This document shows, piece by piece, positions 1 through 11,411 of a stretch of DNA of 64,000 nucleotides. The notes beneath the pieces are model-generated. The model ran no database searches and was not told the DNA's origin. It saw only the letters and a list, made by a program, of their open reading frames with translations. Both the position numbers and the translations under genes were made by a program. The stretch is taken from assembly GCA_049999725.1 (NCBI GenBank), contig JBNGIS010006389.1, positions 62,001 to 126,000 of the forward strand, written 5' to 3'. Position 1 is the stretch's first letter; each line of letters starts with the position of its first letter. The stretch comes from Haplomitrium mnioides (Eukaryota > Marchantiophyta > Haplomitriopsida > Calobryales).

Positions 1-2
1 CT

Positions 3-1298
3 TTACCATCGACCATCATTGCACCAAGTGGTGGAAGTACTGGGTTAGGACCTATAGTCCATGAGATGCACTCTAGGGAGAAACGACCTATTGTCCCCCC
101 TATGCATCAATCCATGCCTCTGACCAAGGGTGGATATGCAGTCCAGATCCTTCGATCTATTTATGGACTAAAACAGAGTGGTCGAATATTGTATTTTAGA
201 TTTCATGAGGAGATGATCGCCATGGGTTTTCACTTTGATGACATTGCACCAAGTTTGTTCATCAAGAATGTTGACAAAGAATTTATAATTGTCGCATTAT
301 ATATTGATGACATAAACCTTTTTGGTCACCAATCCTTACTTGAGCATACTATTTCTATGCTAAAGAAGACTTTTGATATGAAGGATATTGGTAAGACCAA
401 GTATTGTTTGGGATTACAATTTGAGTATCTCGATGATGGCATATTGATGCATCAGAGTACTTATACTAAGAAAATCCTTAAATAATTCAATATGGATAAA
501 TCTCATCCAGCTACATCACCTATGGAGATAAGATCACTGGACAGAGACAAAGATATTTTCCAAAAACGGAAAGACATAGAGCCTATCCTTGGATCTGAGA
601 TACCATATCTCTCAGCTATAGGAGCTCTTATGTATCTTGCTAATCAAACACGTCCTGACATTTCATTTGCCGTGAACTTGCTAGCAAGACATAGTTCACA
701 ACCTACTATAAGGCATTGGAATGGTATTAAACGTATTTTCAGATATTTACAAGGCACAATTGATACGGGACTATTTTTCCCAAATAATACTGATCAAATA
801 CTTATCGGTTATGCAGATGCAGGATACATGTCGGATCCTGATGATGCTAAATTCCAAACCGGTTATGTTTTCCTATATGGCTCTACAGCTATATCATGGA
901 AAAGTACAAAACAAACTTTGACTTGTACATCCTCAAACCATGCAGAGATCATTGCTTTGTATGAAGCTAGTAGGGAGTGCATATACCTACGAAGGATGCT
1001 TGATCATGTTTACTTACATTGTGGTTTGCCTTGTATATCTGACCCAACTGTTATTTTTTAGGACAACTTGGCATGTGTACAACAGGTTTCACAGGGATTT
1101 ATTAAAGGAGACCGCATAAAACACATCGCTCCAAAGTTTTTCTTCACTCATGAGCAGAATGATGACACTATTTCTGTGCATGTTATCTCAAGTAATGAGA
1201 ATATTGCTTACATTTTTACTAAGGCTTTACCTCCGGCACTACATCAGCATTTTTATCATCTACTTGGTTTACGGAGATTATCGACTTTATTATCATGA
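3..1298 (+). pseudogene. Copia-1 pol fragment: reverse transcriptase and RNase H
   Basis: One reading frame runs from base 3 to 1298, broken by a TAA at 483-485 and a TAG at 1059-1061, with no frameshift. It encodes the C-terminal half of a copia reverse transcriptase: SIYGLKQSGR at about 156-185, the catalytic box LYIDD at about 297-311, and SYxLGLQFEY-type sequence after it. RNase H follows, with GYADAGYMSD near 807-836, SSNHAEIIALYEASREC near 933-983, and the terminal KHIAPKFF and IFTKALP blocks. In this family the enzymes copy element RNA into DNA in cytoplasmic particles. The two stops make this copy non-functional. The N-terminal part is missing because the window starts here. Confidence 0.9.
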
Positions 1299-1677
1299 CT
1301 TCATCGACTATTCTTTTCTTATATTGTCGACATTATTATTATTATCTCCAACCTTTCTTTATATTCTATTTGCTGCTCATGTTATTCTTTTTCTCAGTAT
1401 CAAATCATTATTATTCTCATATTCATTATTTTGGCCTATAGCCGATTTTCTTATCATTATTATTATTTTCTTTCGGTCACTATATGACTTCTATATCCAT
1501 CTATAAATGGTGGTTGTACTCTTTCCCTCGTTGGCGTATGAGAGGGTTTTAATGAGGCAACACCTTTTATATTGCATATGGATTTATTTGGAGTGTTGGT
1601 GATATTTCTATCATAGGTTGTATATTCATCTTACGTGTGACTACAACATTCCCCATGTTATAGTCAAGGGGGAGTAT

Positions 1678-1894
1678 TGTAATGCATGTAGTAAGATGAT
1701 TAGACTAATAGATGATTAGTCTTTAACCTATGATTAGAGTATTAGGGTTAGTATTAGGGTTAGTGCTAATCCTATAAGATTAGCACATACTAAATCCTTT
1801 GTACTTTGTAAGATTATTATTATTACATGAGAGAAGAGAGAGAAGAGAAGGAGAAGAAGATTGAAGATTATTCATATGATTGATTGTTGCTACA
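1678..1894 (+). repeat. 3' LTR of Copia-1
   Basis: The LTR starts with TGTAATGCATG directly after the purine tract and ends with GCTACA, about 217 bp. It contains two TTAGGGTTAG blocks near 1741-1762 and an A/G-rich stretch (GAGAGAAGAGAG) near 1830-1860. Its 5' partner is outside the window, so the start is inferred from the purine tract and the TG...CA rule. Confidence 0.7.
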
Positions 1895-3010
1895 TTCCTC
1901 ACCTTGTATACATGAGCTAATGGCCTTTGTTTTACAACATGGATGACACTTCATTGCCTTTTTTCTTGAAGGATTTTTGGACAGAAATTGGAGATCAAAC
2001 TTCAACCATATGCCGTATCCTCAATACTCTTCCAATTGATGTGATTTGGATTGCGTTGGATTTGTCTTGAAGTTGTGTTCCCAACAAGCCATAGATCAGG
2101 CCAAACAAAACCCATCTAGCTATCCAAATCTGCACCTGAGTGACAAGGGGTAATGGTGCCCAAAAACCAGAGATCTTGTAGGGGCTAGTGCTCTCCCATT
2201 TCTCAACCAAATATTTGTTATGAAATGAAAGTTGATAAATAAAGGGCTTGGAAATACGCTTCTATCATGATAAAGATCACAAGATTTGGTTGAAAAACAA
2301 GAGTTTAACATATGTTTGACTCTTGCTGCCCACCTACGTCACTCTTTGGAAGCATTGAGGGCCCTTCAATTTGTCCCGTAAGTTGGGCACTGAAAACATG
2401 TAGGAGCATTTATTGATTTCGCTGCACCTCCCTTCAGGATTGTAATGTGTGTACACTTTATTATCCTTTACCTCTGCCGGACCTAGGCTGGGGCTGAGGG
2501 CCAACCTGAGCTGGATGTCTGTCAACAAAAATATAGGGTTGCTTGTCCTCTAAGCTTGGGCATGCTGCCCACCAAGCCTATATATGGTAGATTAGTTAGA
2601 ATAGTTTTTTTTCCATTTTTTACAAAACGGCTTTACCATTTGAAATGCTCTTGCATAACCCATGTTGTAGAAATTTGAAAAACAATTCCCTACTGTAGAA
2701 ATTCGGCCCTTGTTGCAAAAGTTCTGATCACCTTTAATTTGCTCTGCCCCCTTTTTGCTCCCTTCTCTTACTTTACCTTATCCTCTATCTTTTTTGCACT
2801 TGCTCCATGCCTCGTTGTTTTTTTCATTTGTTTCTCTATGCCCTTGAAAGTAATGTCCATGCCTTCTTTCTATAGCTCCTCCCCTTTAGCTCAACTTCTA
2901 CTGAATATTTCCCCTTGACCTCCATATGAGCTGTTTTTTGCCATCAAATCATGTGCTTTGTCTTTTCCAAGCTCCAAAATATTGTTAAGCCCACAAAACA
3001 CCGGTTGACA
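1895..3010 (+). repeat. E2: terminal about 1.1 kb of an E-family LTR
   Basis: From about 1940 to 3010 this matches 7190-8186 of E1 in the same orientation: shared blocks include GGGGCTAGTGCTC, the ATTTGTTATGAAA type, TAGATAGGTTAGAATAG, TATGAGCTGTTTTTTGC and GTTAAGCCCAC. Both copies end with a similar ACACCGG-TTGACA or CTGGCA. The 5' part of this LTR is displaced upstream by Copia-1. Short open frames in it have no recognisable product. Confidence 0.72.
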
Positions 3011-3545
3011 ACCGTGAACAACGAAAGTGATGTGAGAGACAACCAATGGTGGGGACCGGAATGGAGGGTGAGGCCAACAAGCTAGGCACATTCACGAGAG
3101 GGAGCAATGTTTTTCTTGTTTCTTCTTGCATATGTGCAAACTAAAGGGGGACGAATTCTCTTTTGGAAAATTTTTGAGGCAGAACAATGTGGCATGGTAA
3201 CAGAAGCTTTGGGGGCCTCCTCCACACTTCAGATTGTAAACACACAAGCCAAATAACCCAACATTAGTGGCTAATTGCAAATAAGACCTTGCACAAACAC
3301 TCACATGTGATGAAGAAAAGAGAGGGGACCAGCCTTGAAACGACTTGCATCGATAAGAAGAAAGGAAGACCCTTCACCACCACCTTGAACTAAATCTGCA
3401 AACTGCATACAAAGAGAAAAATTCAAGTATCTCACCTCCACAAAAAGAAAAAGAAAACTCAGTGTTCATCCTTGTCTTGTCATGCCCAAACTTAATTGTT
3501 GATAAAGAACTAAACAACGAAGTGACCATAGGGTAGAACTTAACA
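3011..3545. other. Unassigned sequence before the assembly gap
   Basis: I found no coding region or confident repeat match here. It sits between the end of E2 and the gap, and may hold the rest of G1 or the outer end of element D. A TGTCATGCCC string at 3478 resembles the outer LTR end of D (TGTCATGCC at 10196), but the following bases do not align. Confidence 0.4.
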
Positions 3546-3945
3546 NNNNNNNNNNNNNNNNNNNNNNNNNNNNNNNNNNNNNNNNNNNNNNNNNNNNNNN
3601 NNNNNNNNNNNNNNNNNNNNNNNNNNNNNNNNNNNNNNNNNNNNNNNNNNNNNNNNNNNNNNNNNNNNNNNNNNNNNNNNNNNNNNNNNNNNNNNNNNNN
3701 NNNNNNNNNNNNNNNNNNNNNNNNNNNNNNNNNNNNNNNNNNNNNNNNNNNNNNNNNNNNNNNNNNNNNNNNNNNNNNNNNNNNNNNNNNNNNNNNNNNN
3801 NNNNNNNNNNNNNNNNNNNNNNNNNNNNNNNNNNNNNNNNNNNNNNNNNNNNNNNNNNNNNNNNNNNNNNNNNNNNNNNNNNNNNNNNNNNNNNNNNNNN
3901 NNNNNNNNNNNNNNNNNNNNNNNNNNNNNNNNNNNNNNNNNNNNN
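3546..3945. other. Assembly gap (400 N)
   Basis: Exactly 400 unknown bases. Repeats on both sides make a collapsed or unplaced LTR segment likely. Any reading frame drawn through it is meaningless. Confidence 0.99.
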
Positions 3946-5317
3946 AAACACGACAGAGGGGGGCGGCTCCTTCTCTACAATGGTATGGAGCTGATCAGGC
4001 AGCCAAAGGATCAAATTAAACCCATGATCTCTATGATTGGAGAACTAGGAGGAATTGAGGCTCCTGATTATTGCAATTTCCACTCACCTATGCAAGATTT
4101 GAGTTGCTTGGTGGGAGAATTGCAGGACTACTGCTGAATTTGATAGGGGAAGCTCACAAGTAGAGACAAAAATTTAAGGGGGTCATTTTTTTGCTTTGCA
4201 CTTGTCAATCGCTAACTAACATGAGAAAAATTGGCGCTTATGAAGAGGAGAGTATAGGCAGAGGAGAGGCACATTGTGAGGGGTTTGGAACACTGGAATT
4301 GAGAACAGGGAGGTACAGCATGAGCCCAAATAGGTTGAGGTGAGTGTGTAGAGGCAAGCGTGGGCATTCCAGTGAAGACAACTTGGACTGACAAAGTGGA
4401 CCTAGTTGAGAGCAAGAGGCTCTAGTGTTGGGTGGATTTGCCTATGAAATAGGGAGACTCAAGAAAAGTGCCACTTCTTTAGTTGTTTGCACCCATAGGC
4501 CTAGCGTTGGTAGGTTGTCACTCAATCAAGGAGGCCTAAGAATCTGAGGCTGCAAATGTGAACTTCATCACCAAGTGGTAGGATCCCTCTGCTAGCCTTG
4601 GAAGGTAAGCTTTATTGGGAGCATAACATCACCATCATGGTGCAAGGCCAAATCAAGCTCTTAAGAATCGGTTCCTTGATCTCTACATGAAAGTCTAAGA
4701 GGCTTTCCCCTCTTTGAAGGAGTGTGCGTGATAGGAGTGGCAACAAGAGTGGAGTTTGGGTGACTAGTGGCAGAGAGTGACATCTCTCGAGCTGGGGAAT
4801 AAGAAACGTCAACCCTCTAGAAGATAGAGGTGACAACTATCTATCTCTTGTAGGTGTGCATGTGTGGAAGAGTGTGGCGATGAGCAACGCAGAAGAATGA
4901 ATTGGCAATTACAACTGAAGGGCTGGAAGATAGACAAGAGACACAATGGAGTTGTGAAAGCAGCGGCATCAAGAGTGGAGATTGGCAAGCACACTCCTTT
5001 AATTACTTGCTAATTTAGATAGTAGTAGCATAATTGTGAGTTTCCTAGATCACAACTTAGCTAGATAGTAGTGTATTATGCATATCAAGCTTGTCATGTC
5101 TGTGAGAATATTAAAGAAATCTAAGCTGAAATTTACAATAAAAAGGCAGGCAGTTTGCACACATTGGCCATAAGTTAGATACTCAAGAGAACATGAGCAA
5201 AAAGAGCACATTAGCACACAGCTGGTCCCTCCCACCAAAAAGAACCCCTTCATAAGTTTAATTTGGCACATGGGAAGGGTTGCTTGGGGTTTTGTTGGCA
5301 TAGCACCCAAGTCGACA
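3946..5317 (+). repeat. G1: gypsy LTR-derived fragment inside the 3' LTR of D
   Basis: 4200-5050 is the reverse complement of parts of D4 (about 49165-49800): AAATTGGCGCT, a block around GTGTGTAGAGGCA and GAGCAAGAGGCTCTAGTG. 4780-5317 also aligns with 45840-46431 in the same orientation (G2). Both end alike, with CTGGTCCCTCCCACCAAAAA, then a GCTTGGGGTT block, then GTCGACA. At 5318 the minus-strand D LTR resumes, so 5317/5318 is a real junction. The other end is lost upstream or in the gap. No coding content is seen. Confidence 0.68.
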
Positions 5318-5468
5318 CGGCAATGAAGAGCTTCCTGCTTTTTTACACATTTTGTACCACATAATTTAAGATTCAAGAACTTGTCTTAGCGCCAACCGTA
5401 GAGTCGAGTTGTTGTCTCTCCAACATGAATGAAATCATGCCTATCTAACTCATGTAGCTTTGGCAATC

Positions 5469-8186
5469 TGTCATCCTGGTCTCTCAGTTGCTAAGTCAAA
5501 ACGACCCCAAAGCAACCTCACCAAAGCCAAAATAGTGTTGGTAAGGGTTTTGTTTTGTTGGGAGTAACCTGAAATTGCATTGATTGGATTTAACAAGGGG
5601 TCAGGATGAGGAATCCAGACTGAGATCTGGATTTCAGAGGTCCAGCCCTTTAAGTCTCCTCCAAACCAACCCCGAGCACCCCTCCTTTCTGAAATAAGGA
5701 GTGTTGGACCTAGATGAAGGTTCTGAATTCTATTTCTGGGTGAAGCCAACCAGCCTTGAGCCCTTTGCACTCCTTCTCCCTTGATTGCTGGTCTATACTC
5801 TATTATTGTTAGAACAAAGGAGAGGGACCAGATCTGACCCCTCGCTGTGTTGGGAGTCCAGCCTCTCACTCTCATTAGGTTCAAAGGGTCTTGATAGTTG
5901 CCTTGAAACTAAGAGCCAGCTCCAATGTTGTCTCCACCTTCTCCTTGAGCTCTCACCAGCCATGTCCCTTGTTTTTTCCTGATTTGATTTCAGATCTGGA
6001 ATTCAAAGCTGAACCTATTCCAGCCACAATAAAACCACAACGACACCAACAACATGCAATGCAAAACTAAACTCTGTTTCTACTCTTTATTGCAAGATCT
6101 GAACTGCAATTCAGATTTGATTTTCTACAATCACTATGGCAGTTAATAGACTTGCCTACAACATATAAAACCAAAAAATCATTGAGCTCTCTAGCCTCGC
6201 ACACACACACACCCAGCTTAGATCATTTTAACCTCTTCTCCGTAGAGGGTTCATGTACATTATACTCCCTCACCAGGGAGATGAACTTGTCAACTATTGG
6301 TACCCACACACCCACACCACATTTAGTGCATTCACATAGCTGCCCTCCTCTTGAGACCAACCTTGACACCTCCAAGTACAGGAATGACACTGACTAGGGA
6401 TTGTTTGCAGCATGAAAATCACATCCCCCTTGGCTGCCAAAGGAATGTGGATCCCCTCTTCTCATCAGATGGTTGAATAATGTTGGGCTCCCAATGTGGC
6501 ATGTTGGAATTGTAGACTGAAGAATTGTAGAGCCTCTTCCCTCTCAGATGTGAGGCACATGTCTCTTGGTACAACTAGAAGCCTCATGCTTCCCTGTTGA
6601 GCCTCACCATATGGGCCAGACCTATAGACATAGCTTTGATGCTCGCCTCCTCTCACTAGCCTATGCACACAATCAGCCCTCACACCACTCCTTGTTCCTA
6701 ACCTTGTCAAAGAGTTCCCTCCTTGATGAGCTGCCTCCAACTGATAGAGCCTCCAGAGAATGATGCAAATGTGAGCTCTCCCATGATCTATATTCCTACT
6801 AGGGTTGAATTCAGCCTTCAATCTCCACCTTTGGTCCTAGAATCAATCCAATGGCTGCAGATCAGCAGTTCAAAAAACTGTCTCTACACTAGCACAATGT
6901 CAAGTAAACCCTAGCACCAATAGCAGATTCTTGTTGACACAAATCCAACATGACCATTCTTGTGTCGTTTGGTGGCATGTAGCTCTTGCAATCAGCAGAT
7001 TTGTCAGGGCTGCTTGATGAACAAAAAATGTAGTTCGACTTTAAAGTAGAACCCTTCTGGTTGTGCCATATGTCACTATGTGATTCTCAGGATTGCTGCA
7101 CACCTCTCCCTTCCTACCATGTGTCACGCAACGATTGGATGACAACTTTTCGTCTCTTCTTTAAGAATTTTCTTTGCAAAATTGAAAGTTTGAACTTCAA
7201 ATGATCATCGTCTCCTTGATACTATTCCATTTGAAAAGATCTTGCATGCATTGGATTTGCCTTGAAGCCTTCTTTTCCAACAAGTTAAAGATCAAGAAAA
7301 ATGAAGCTCACGCCATTATCCAAATCTTCATCTGAGTTCCAAGGGGTCATTCTGCTACAAAAGGCTGCGGGGGCTAGTGCTCCCTCATTTCTGAATTATT
7401 TGTCATGAAACAAAGCTCGATGCGTAGGGATGTCAAATTCACTTTTAACATAACAAGAATGAAGTGATTTGGTTGATAAATAAAGAAGCAACGCTCTCTT
7501 GACTTGTGCTGCTTACCTTGGAGTCTCCTTGGAAAGCATCGACAAATAAGGGGCATTTACTTTGTCCCATAAGCGAAGCGCCAGAAGTTGGATACAATAT
7601 ATATTGATCTTTCTTCTTATCTCCTTCAGGACTGTTATGGAGGTACTCTATACTCTCAAAGACCTCCGCTAGCCTAGCTATGTGAGGGATTGGGGCCAAG
7701 CTGGGCAACTTCATCAACAAAAATTAATGGCAACTTGTTCTTCAAGTTTGGGCAGATTGTCCACCAAGCTTAGATAGGTTAGAATAGTTAGGATAGTTTT
7801 TGCAAAAAATAGCTTTACCTTTTGAAGAGCTGCAAGAGAAATTTCTAGAGCCCTATTGCAATAATTTCCAATTTAATGGACGAGTTATGATCCTCCTCAA
7901 TTTTCTGTTGTACCCCCTATTTTGCTCCATTCTCTAACTTTCCATTACCCTGTATCCTTTTTTTTTCTTTGCTCATGTCCCATGCCTAACTATTCTTTAT
8001 TTTCATTTGTCCTCATGGTTTATACCAATTGCCCTTGCTCTCTTTCTATATGTCCTCCCCTTATGCTCTAGTTTTGCTAAGTGGGTGCCCTTGAACTCCT
8101 CATGAGCTGTTTTTTGCAATCAATGCATATGCTCTACCTCCTCTAAACTCATGAAAATCGTTAAGCCCACGAAACACCGGCTGGCA
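5469..8186 (+). mobile_element. E1: solo LTR (2718 bp) with CAATC target duplication
   Basis: The insert starts TGTCATCCTGG, ends CCGGCTGGCA and is flanked by CAATC at 5464-5468 and 8187-8191. Joining the flanks restores D-family LTR sequence: compare CTCTGGCAATCATTGTTTC at about 16008-16026. I see no internal direct repeat, primer-binding site or coding region, so a solo LTR left by LTR-LTR recombination is the simplest reading; a short non-autonomous element is possible. The last kilobase is shared with E2. The first 1.7 kb (5469-7140) has only short chance frames and a (CA)n run at 6200-6213. Orientation is set by E2 similarity and is not proven. Confidence 0.75.
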
Positions 8187-8334
8187 CAATCATTGTTTGA
8201 AGAGAGCTTATATTCTCTTCTCTCCTTGTCTTTTCCCTTTTTTTTAGTGTGCTCGTTACTCAAGTGGCGACACCTGTTCTTATTCCTTAATAAATGGCAA
8301 TAGTGCCACCAATGGTACACCATCTGATTGAACT

Positions 8335-8860
8335 ATCCCGAAAGATGGGATCGGACCCCATAGATCTGACCCGATTGAATTGATTCAATAGAGCGCCGCC
8401 TGACGTCGGCTTCCATGGAGAAGTTGGACCGCTATGCCCAATAAGAAAAGAACAAGTCCATATCACGAACAGTCAAACCATAGTTGACTTGATCCAATAG
8501 AGCACTACTTGCCACCATCTTCAACGAGGAAGTTGGATCGCCACATCAGATGGAAAAGGACAAAACTCATGCAAAAGAATAGTCAAACCTAAAGGTTGCA
8601 TAGGCCCGATAAAGCACCGCTCGATGTCATCTTCAACAAAGAAGTTGGATCGCCTTGTCCAATAGAAAAAGAAAAAAATCCATATAGAAGGGCAGTCAAA
8701 TCCAAAGGTTGACTGGATCTGATAAAGAAAATCTGATAGAGCTAGACCCGATAAAGAAGGTCAGACCTGATAAATTTTACCCAATAGAGAGCAGCCTGAC
8801 GTCGTCTTCTACAAGGAAGTTGCACCGTCAAGCTTGATAGAGAAAGGGCAAAACCGTACT
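8335..8860 (-). repeat. Degenerate about 100-120 bp tandem array in the D 3' LTR
   Basis: Four to five diverged units repeat the theme CGATAGAGCGCCG, then CGTCGTCTTCAACGAGGAAG, then TTGGACCGCC, then a GATAGAAAAGGAC block and a CATA-GTCAAACC-AAAGGTTGACT block. The same array lies in D 5' LTR 16140-16760, D3 27030-27320 and D4 50110-50540. It is found in inverted orientation in Gypsy-A 3' LTR, Gypsy-B LTRs and D5, so it belongs to the LTR U3 of the whole superfamily. Confidence 0.75.
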
Positions 8861-9433
8861 TGGTCTAATTGAGTTGGACTTGATAAATAAGATCACACTT
8901 GATAAAATAAGATTGGACCCAAACTTTGGGAACATGTATTGTTGTTTCCTTCCATAGGGCATTGCATCCTCGACCCTCCATCCTTTCCTTTGATTCAAAC
9001 TACACCAAGAGCACTTTAAAGTTTTCTTTCTACCAAGCCATGCCACGGCCTCAGTGGTCTAAATTCAAGACCCTATGCCAAAAATTACCTTGACCTTGCC
9101 TTGTACCTCTACATGACAATTCCCACTAGTGCTTCCTTGTTCCCTAGCCATTGGCCACAAATTTTGTCCCTATAAGACTGCGCTAGTAGCAGCTCTCTTG
9201 TGAGTCCCTCCGTAATACATCTAGAAGGCCCCTTCCTCTTCCATTGTCCTGATTCTGGTCTGTTTGTCTTGCTACCCTTGCTGATGAGTGGTCAATAGAT
9301 TGCTTCCACTTGATTTCAAATTTTGAGTACTACAATGTCTTGGAGATGATTACGCCCCAAAAATAGGGAAGTGGCCTAGTTATGTTCCTAAAAGTTCTAA
9401 ATTTCGCATAGTGCTTCCAATCCCCAGTTGACA

Positions 9434-10195
9434 TAACTCCTCTTTTAATTGTGAAGTGTCCTTGTGAACACCCATTTGACCTCTTGTTGGCTGACCGCCT
9501 TGTTGCATTGCACTTTTGTCACTCCCACCTCTATAGGGTAACAGACGTATGCCCAAAGACGACAAGGGAAACTATCCCAAGATGAAACTCATGCAACAAA
9601 ACTAAAAACCACTAGACACACTTATAAAATTATGAACGCACAAAACACTCATACCTTAACAAAACTTCAGATCCTTCCCTTGGTTCTACACAAAAGTTAG
9701 TTCCCCAAATTCAGGTTCATGATGGGTACTTGATCTGCACAACATTGTAACTTGCTTCCTTCTCTCTTCATCTTCATGCCAATTTGTTATCCCTTCTCAC
9801 CCAGCCTTAGGGTACTCACACAACACATTTATAGGGAACAAACAACAAAACAAGAACAAACAAAGGCACTATACATAGGGCTTGTTAGAATAAAACTATA
9901 TATTTGGGTTGGTGGGTTTCTCATCCAATTCTCTTCCATGATTAGTAAATATTTATGTAGGCCTCTAGCTTGTGATGAGGTTCAACTACCAACAAGTTAT
10001 GGTCCTTTAGGCTGCAACCATTGAAATTCACTAATGTCCACTCCAACACTTGATGATGTCACTCAACGGTATTATATGGTTGATGGTCGTAGCTGTGCCC
10101 AATGGGATACGTTGATGTCCACTCTTCTTTTAATTTTGGTTCGGGGCTTGACCAACATAAATTCTCTTGGATTCTCTTCTAGCGCTAAAAATCTA
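9434..10195 (-). other. Internal region of element D (762 bp, non-coding)
   Basis: On the minus strand, the 5' edge has TAGATTTTTAGCGCTAGAAGAG, a primer-binding-like site (10171-10187) comparable to TGGCGCTAGAAGG in Gypsy-B. The 3' edge has GGTGTTCACAAGGACACTTCACA and then a purine tract (AAAAGAGGAG, about 9436-9450), closely matching the tail of Gypsy-B at 37588-37620. Nothing between them resembles gag or pol. Such an element would depend on proteins of a related gypsy. Confidence 0.72.
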
Positions 10196-11025
10196 TGTCA
10201 TGCCTCTCTCTCCTTCTGTAACACCCAACAATGTAATTTTGGAGAGAAAGGGCAACAAAGTATTACAAGGTTCTTTTATGAGATGGCCTTGAAACCATTT
10301 TTATCATTTTGTTCACTAACAGATGAACACTTTGCTTTATGGCTTGCACATTCAACAACACCCTCAAACAACCACAGACCTGTGCCCCTTTGCACTCACA
10401 ACACCCAACCAAACTAGACCCAAACTGATTGATCTTTGCAGCACCCCAATGCTTCTTGCTTAGGATTCGATTCCAAGACATTATATACACACTACCACAT
10501 GAAGAGATGATAACAATTCTAGCAGCAAAGAATTTCAATTTGTGCTCCTATTGTCTGAAAGTTTAACAAGGCTAGGAGCTGCATCACTCTCTTTGTGTTC
10601 CTCCCCACAACTCTCTTCCTACTCTCTAATATCCCTACTAAATATATACAAATACAATTCAATAGAGATTATTGGCTGCTAAGGTCCAACAAACACTCCG
10701 ACATCACCATATTCACTCTTTAGTACTTCACACTTCATTTCCACACTCACACACCCCGTCTAGATAGTTTATCCACTTCCATTTCTAAAAGTCTTGGATT
10801 TACTTCCTAAAGCTTGAAAGAGGTATTGTTAAACTTCCACCTCTAGAACAAAACCCTCTTAGCTACTAGCCAACCCACTCTACTCAAATCCTTGGCTTTG
10901 GCTTCTACGTAGTGCACGAGCACTAACATGCCCACTCCTTCCCCTTGCCCCCCTTGAATGTGAAGCCAACAACACTCTTCTAGTGTTTCTGGGCTTAATT
11001 CTTTTGCACAAACCAAAGTTGGGAC
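10196..11025 (-). repeat. 5' LTR of element D, 3' segment
   Basis: On the minus strand this is the last 830 bp of the D 5' LTR, ending GGCATGACA at 10196. It holds a perfect TAGTGC/GCACTA hairpin at 10910-10925 and a block resembling Gypsy-A 18121-18360. It is separated from the rest of the LTR by Copia-C. Confidence 0.75.
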
Positions 11026-11281
11026 TGTTGAAATACCAAGCTCTGTACGTAGCACGATGGGATGACAGGTAGAGACTTATTTTTAACCCTCTCTAGGGTT
11101 AGTTTTGTTAAGTTAATTTAGGGTAAATTTAAGTATAAATACAGAGCATGTAGAGAGAAAAGTAGGGAGATCGAAGAGAGAGCGCCACCATGCCGCAAGC
11201 CTCTTCCCTTTTGTAAATGCGTTGTGTTGATATGATCTCTCATATTTGCCTCCAAAGATTTATCTCCTCGATTTCTTTACA
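11026..11281 (+). repeat. 5' LTR of Copia-C
   Basis: It starts TGTTGAAATACC and ends TTTCTTTACA immediately before the primer-binding site. The 3' LTR (15215-15471) has the same structure but starts TATTGAAATACC, with the second base changed. Confidence 0.93.
11134..11141 (+). promoter_or_regulatory. TATA box of the Copia-C 5' LTR
   Basis: TATAAATA lies about 108 bp into the 256 bp LTR, the expected place for the RNA polymerase II core promoter of the element. The same octamer is kept in the 3' LTR at 15323-15330. Confidence 0.6.
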
Positions 11282-11293
11282 TGGTATCAGAGC
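11282..11293 (+). other. Primer-binding site of Copia-C (initiator Met tRNA)
   Basis: TGGTATCAGAGC directly follows the 5' LTR. It is the classical plant copia primer-binding site, complementary to the 3' end of initiator methionine tRNA, where minus-strand DNA synthesis starts. Confidence 0.9.
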
Positions 11294-11411
11294 CTGGTTT
11301 GTGAGGAGAATACGATCGCAAATAGTAGATGATCAATTTGGTTTGATATCCTTTTTGCTGAAGGTGGTCAGAGTTGTGCTTGAAGTTTGGAGGTGTCGAG
11401 AAGTTGCGTAA

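Larger units (their letters stand above)
1..1894 (+). mobile_element. Copia-1: 3' part of a Ty1/copia LTR retrotransposon
   Basis: The window opens inside the reverse transcriptase of a copia element and runs through RNase H, an untranslated tail of about 380 bp, a purine tract ending in AAGGGGGAGTAT and a 3' LTR. The 5' half lies outside the window. The downstream flank (from about 1940) matches sequence inside solo LTR E1 (7190-8186), so Copia-1 probably inserted into an older E-family LTR. The same family, more decayed, recurs as Copia-2 around 41200-47640. The RT style suggests the Oryco/Ivana-like part of plant copia, which is inference. Confidence 0.88.
5318..9433 (-). repeat. 3' LTR of element D (interrupted by E1)
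   Basis: The minus-strand LTR begins TGTCAACTGGGGATTGG at 9433, directly after a purine tract. It runs to 8187, is interrupted by E1, and continues from 5468 to 5318, where G1 interrupts it. It aligns with 15866-17087 plus 25601-25804, the 5' LTR. Shared blocks include CCAAAAATAGGGAAGTGG-type sequence near the LTR start, the 100-120 bp tandem array, and the ATTCAAGAAC block near 5370. No genes are present. Confidence 0.78.

Noticed and set aside
1060-1506. Open frame with Leu/Ile/Phe-rich translation after Copia-1 RNase H
   Set aside because: AT-rich untranslated tail of the element in a different frame; a chance hydrophobic translation.
1735-1765. TTAGGGTTAG repeats resembling telomere sequence
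   Set aside because: Only two short blocks inside a copia LTR, and plant telomeres are TTTAGGG. Similar TAGGGTTAG occurs by chance in the Copia-C LTR.
3466-4014. Long minus-strand open frame across the assembly gap
   Set aside because: It is open only because unknown bases cannot encode stops; the real flanks are short.
5471-6914. Possible captured host gene inside E1 (137- and 118-codon frames)
   Set aside because: No recognisable domain, frames overlap on opposite strands, and the region is bounded by LTR termini with a target duplication.
8335-8860. CRISPR-like regular repeat pattern in D-family LTRs
   Set aside because: Units are long, diverged and contiguous, without unique spacers, in a eukaryotic retroelement LTR.
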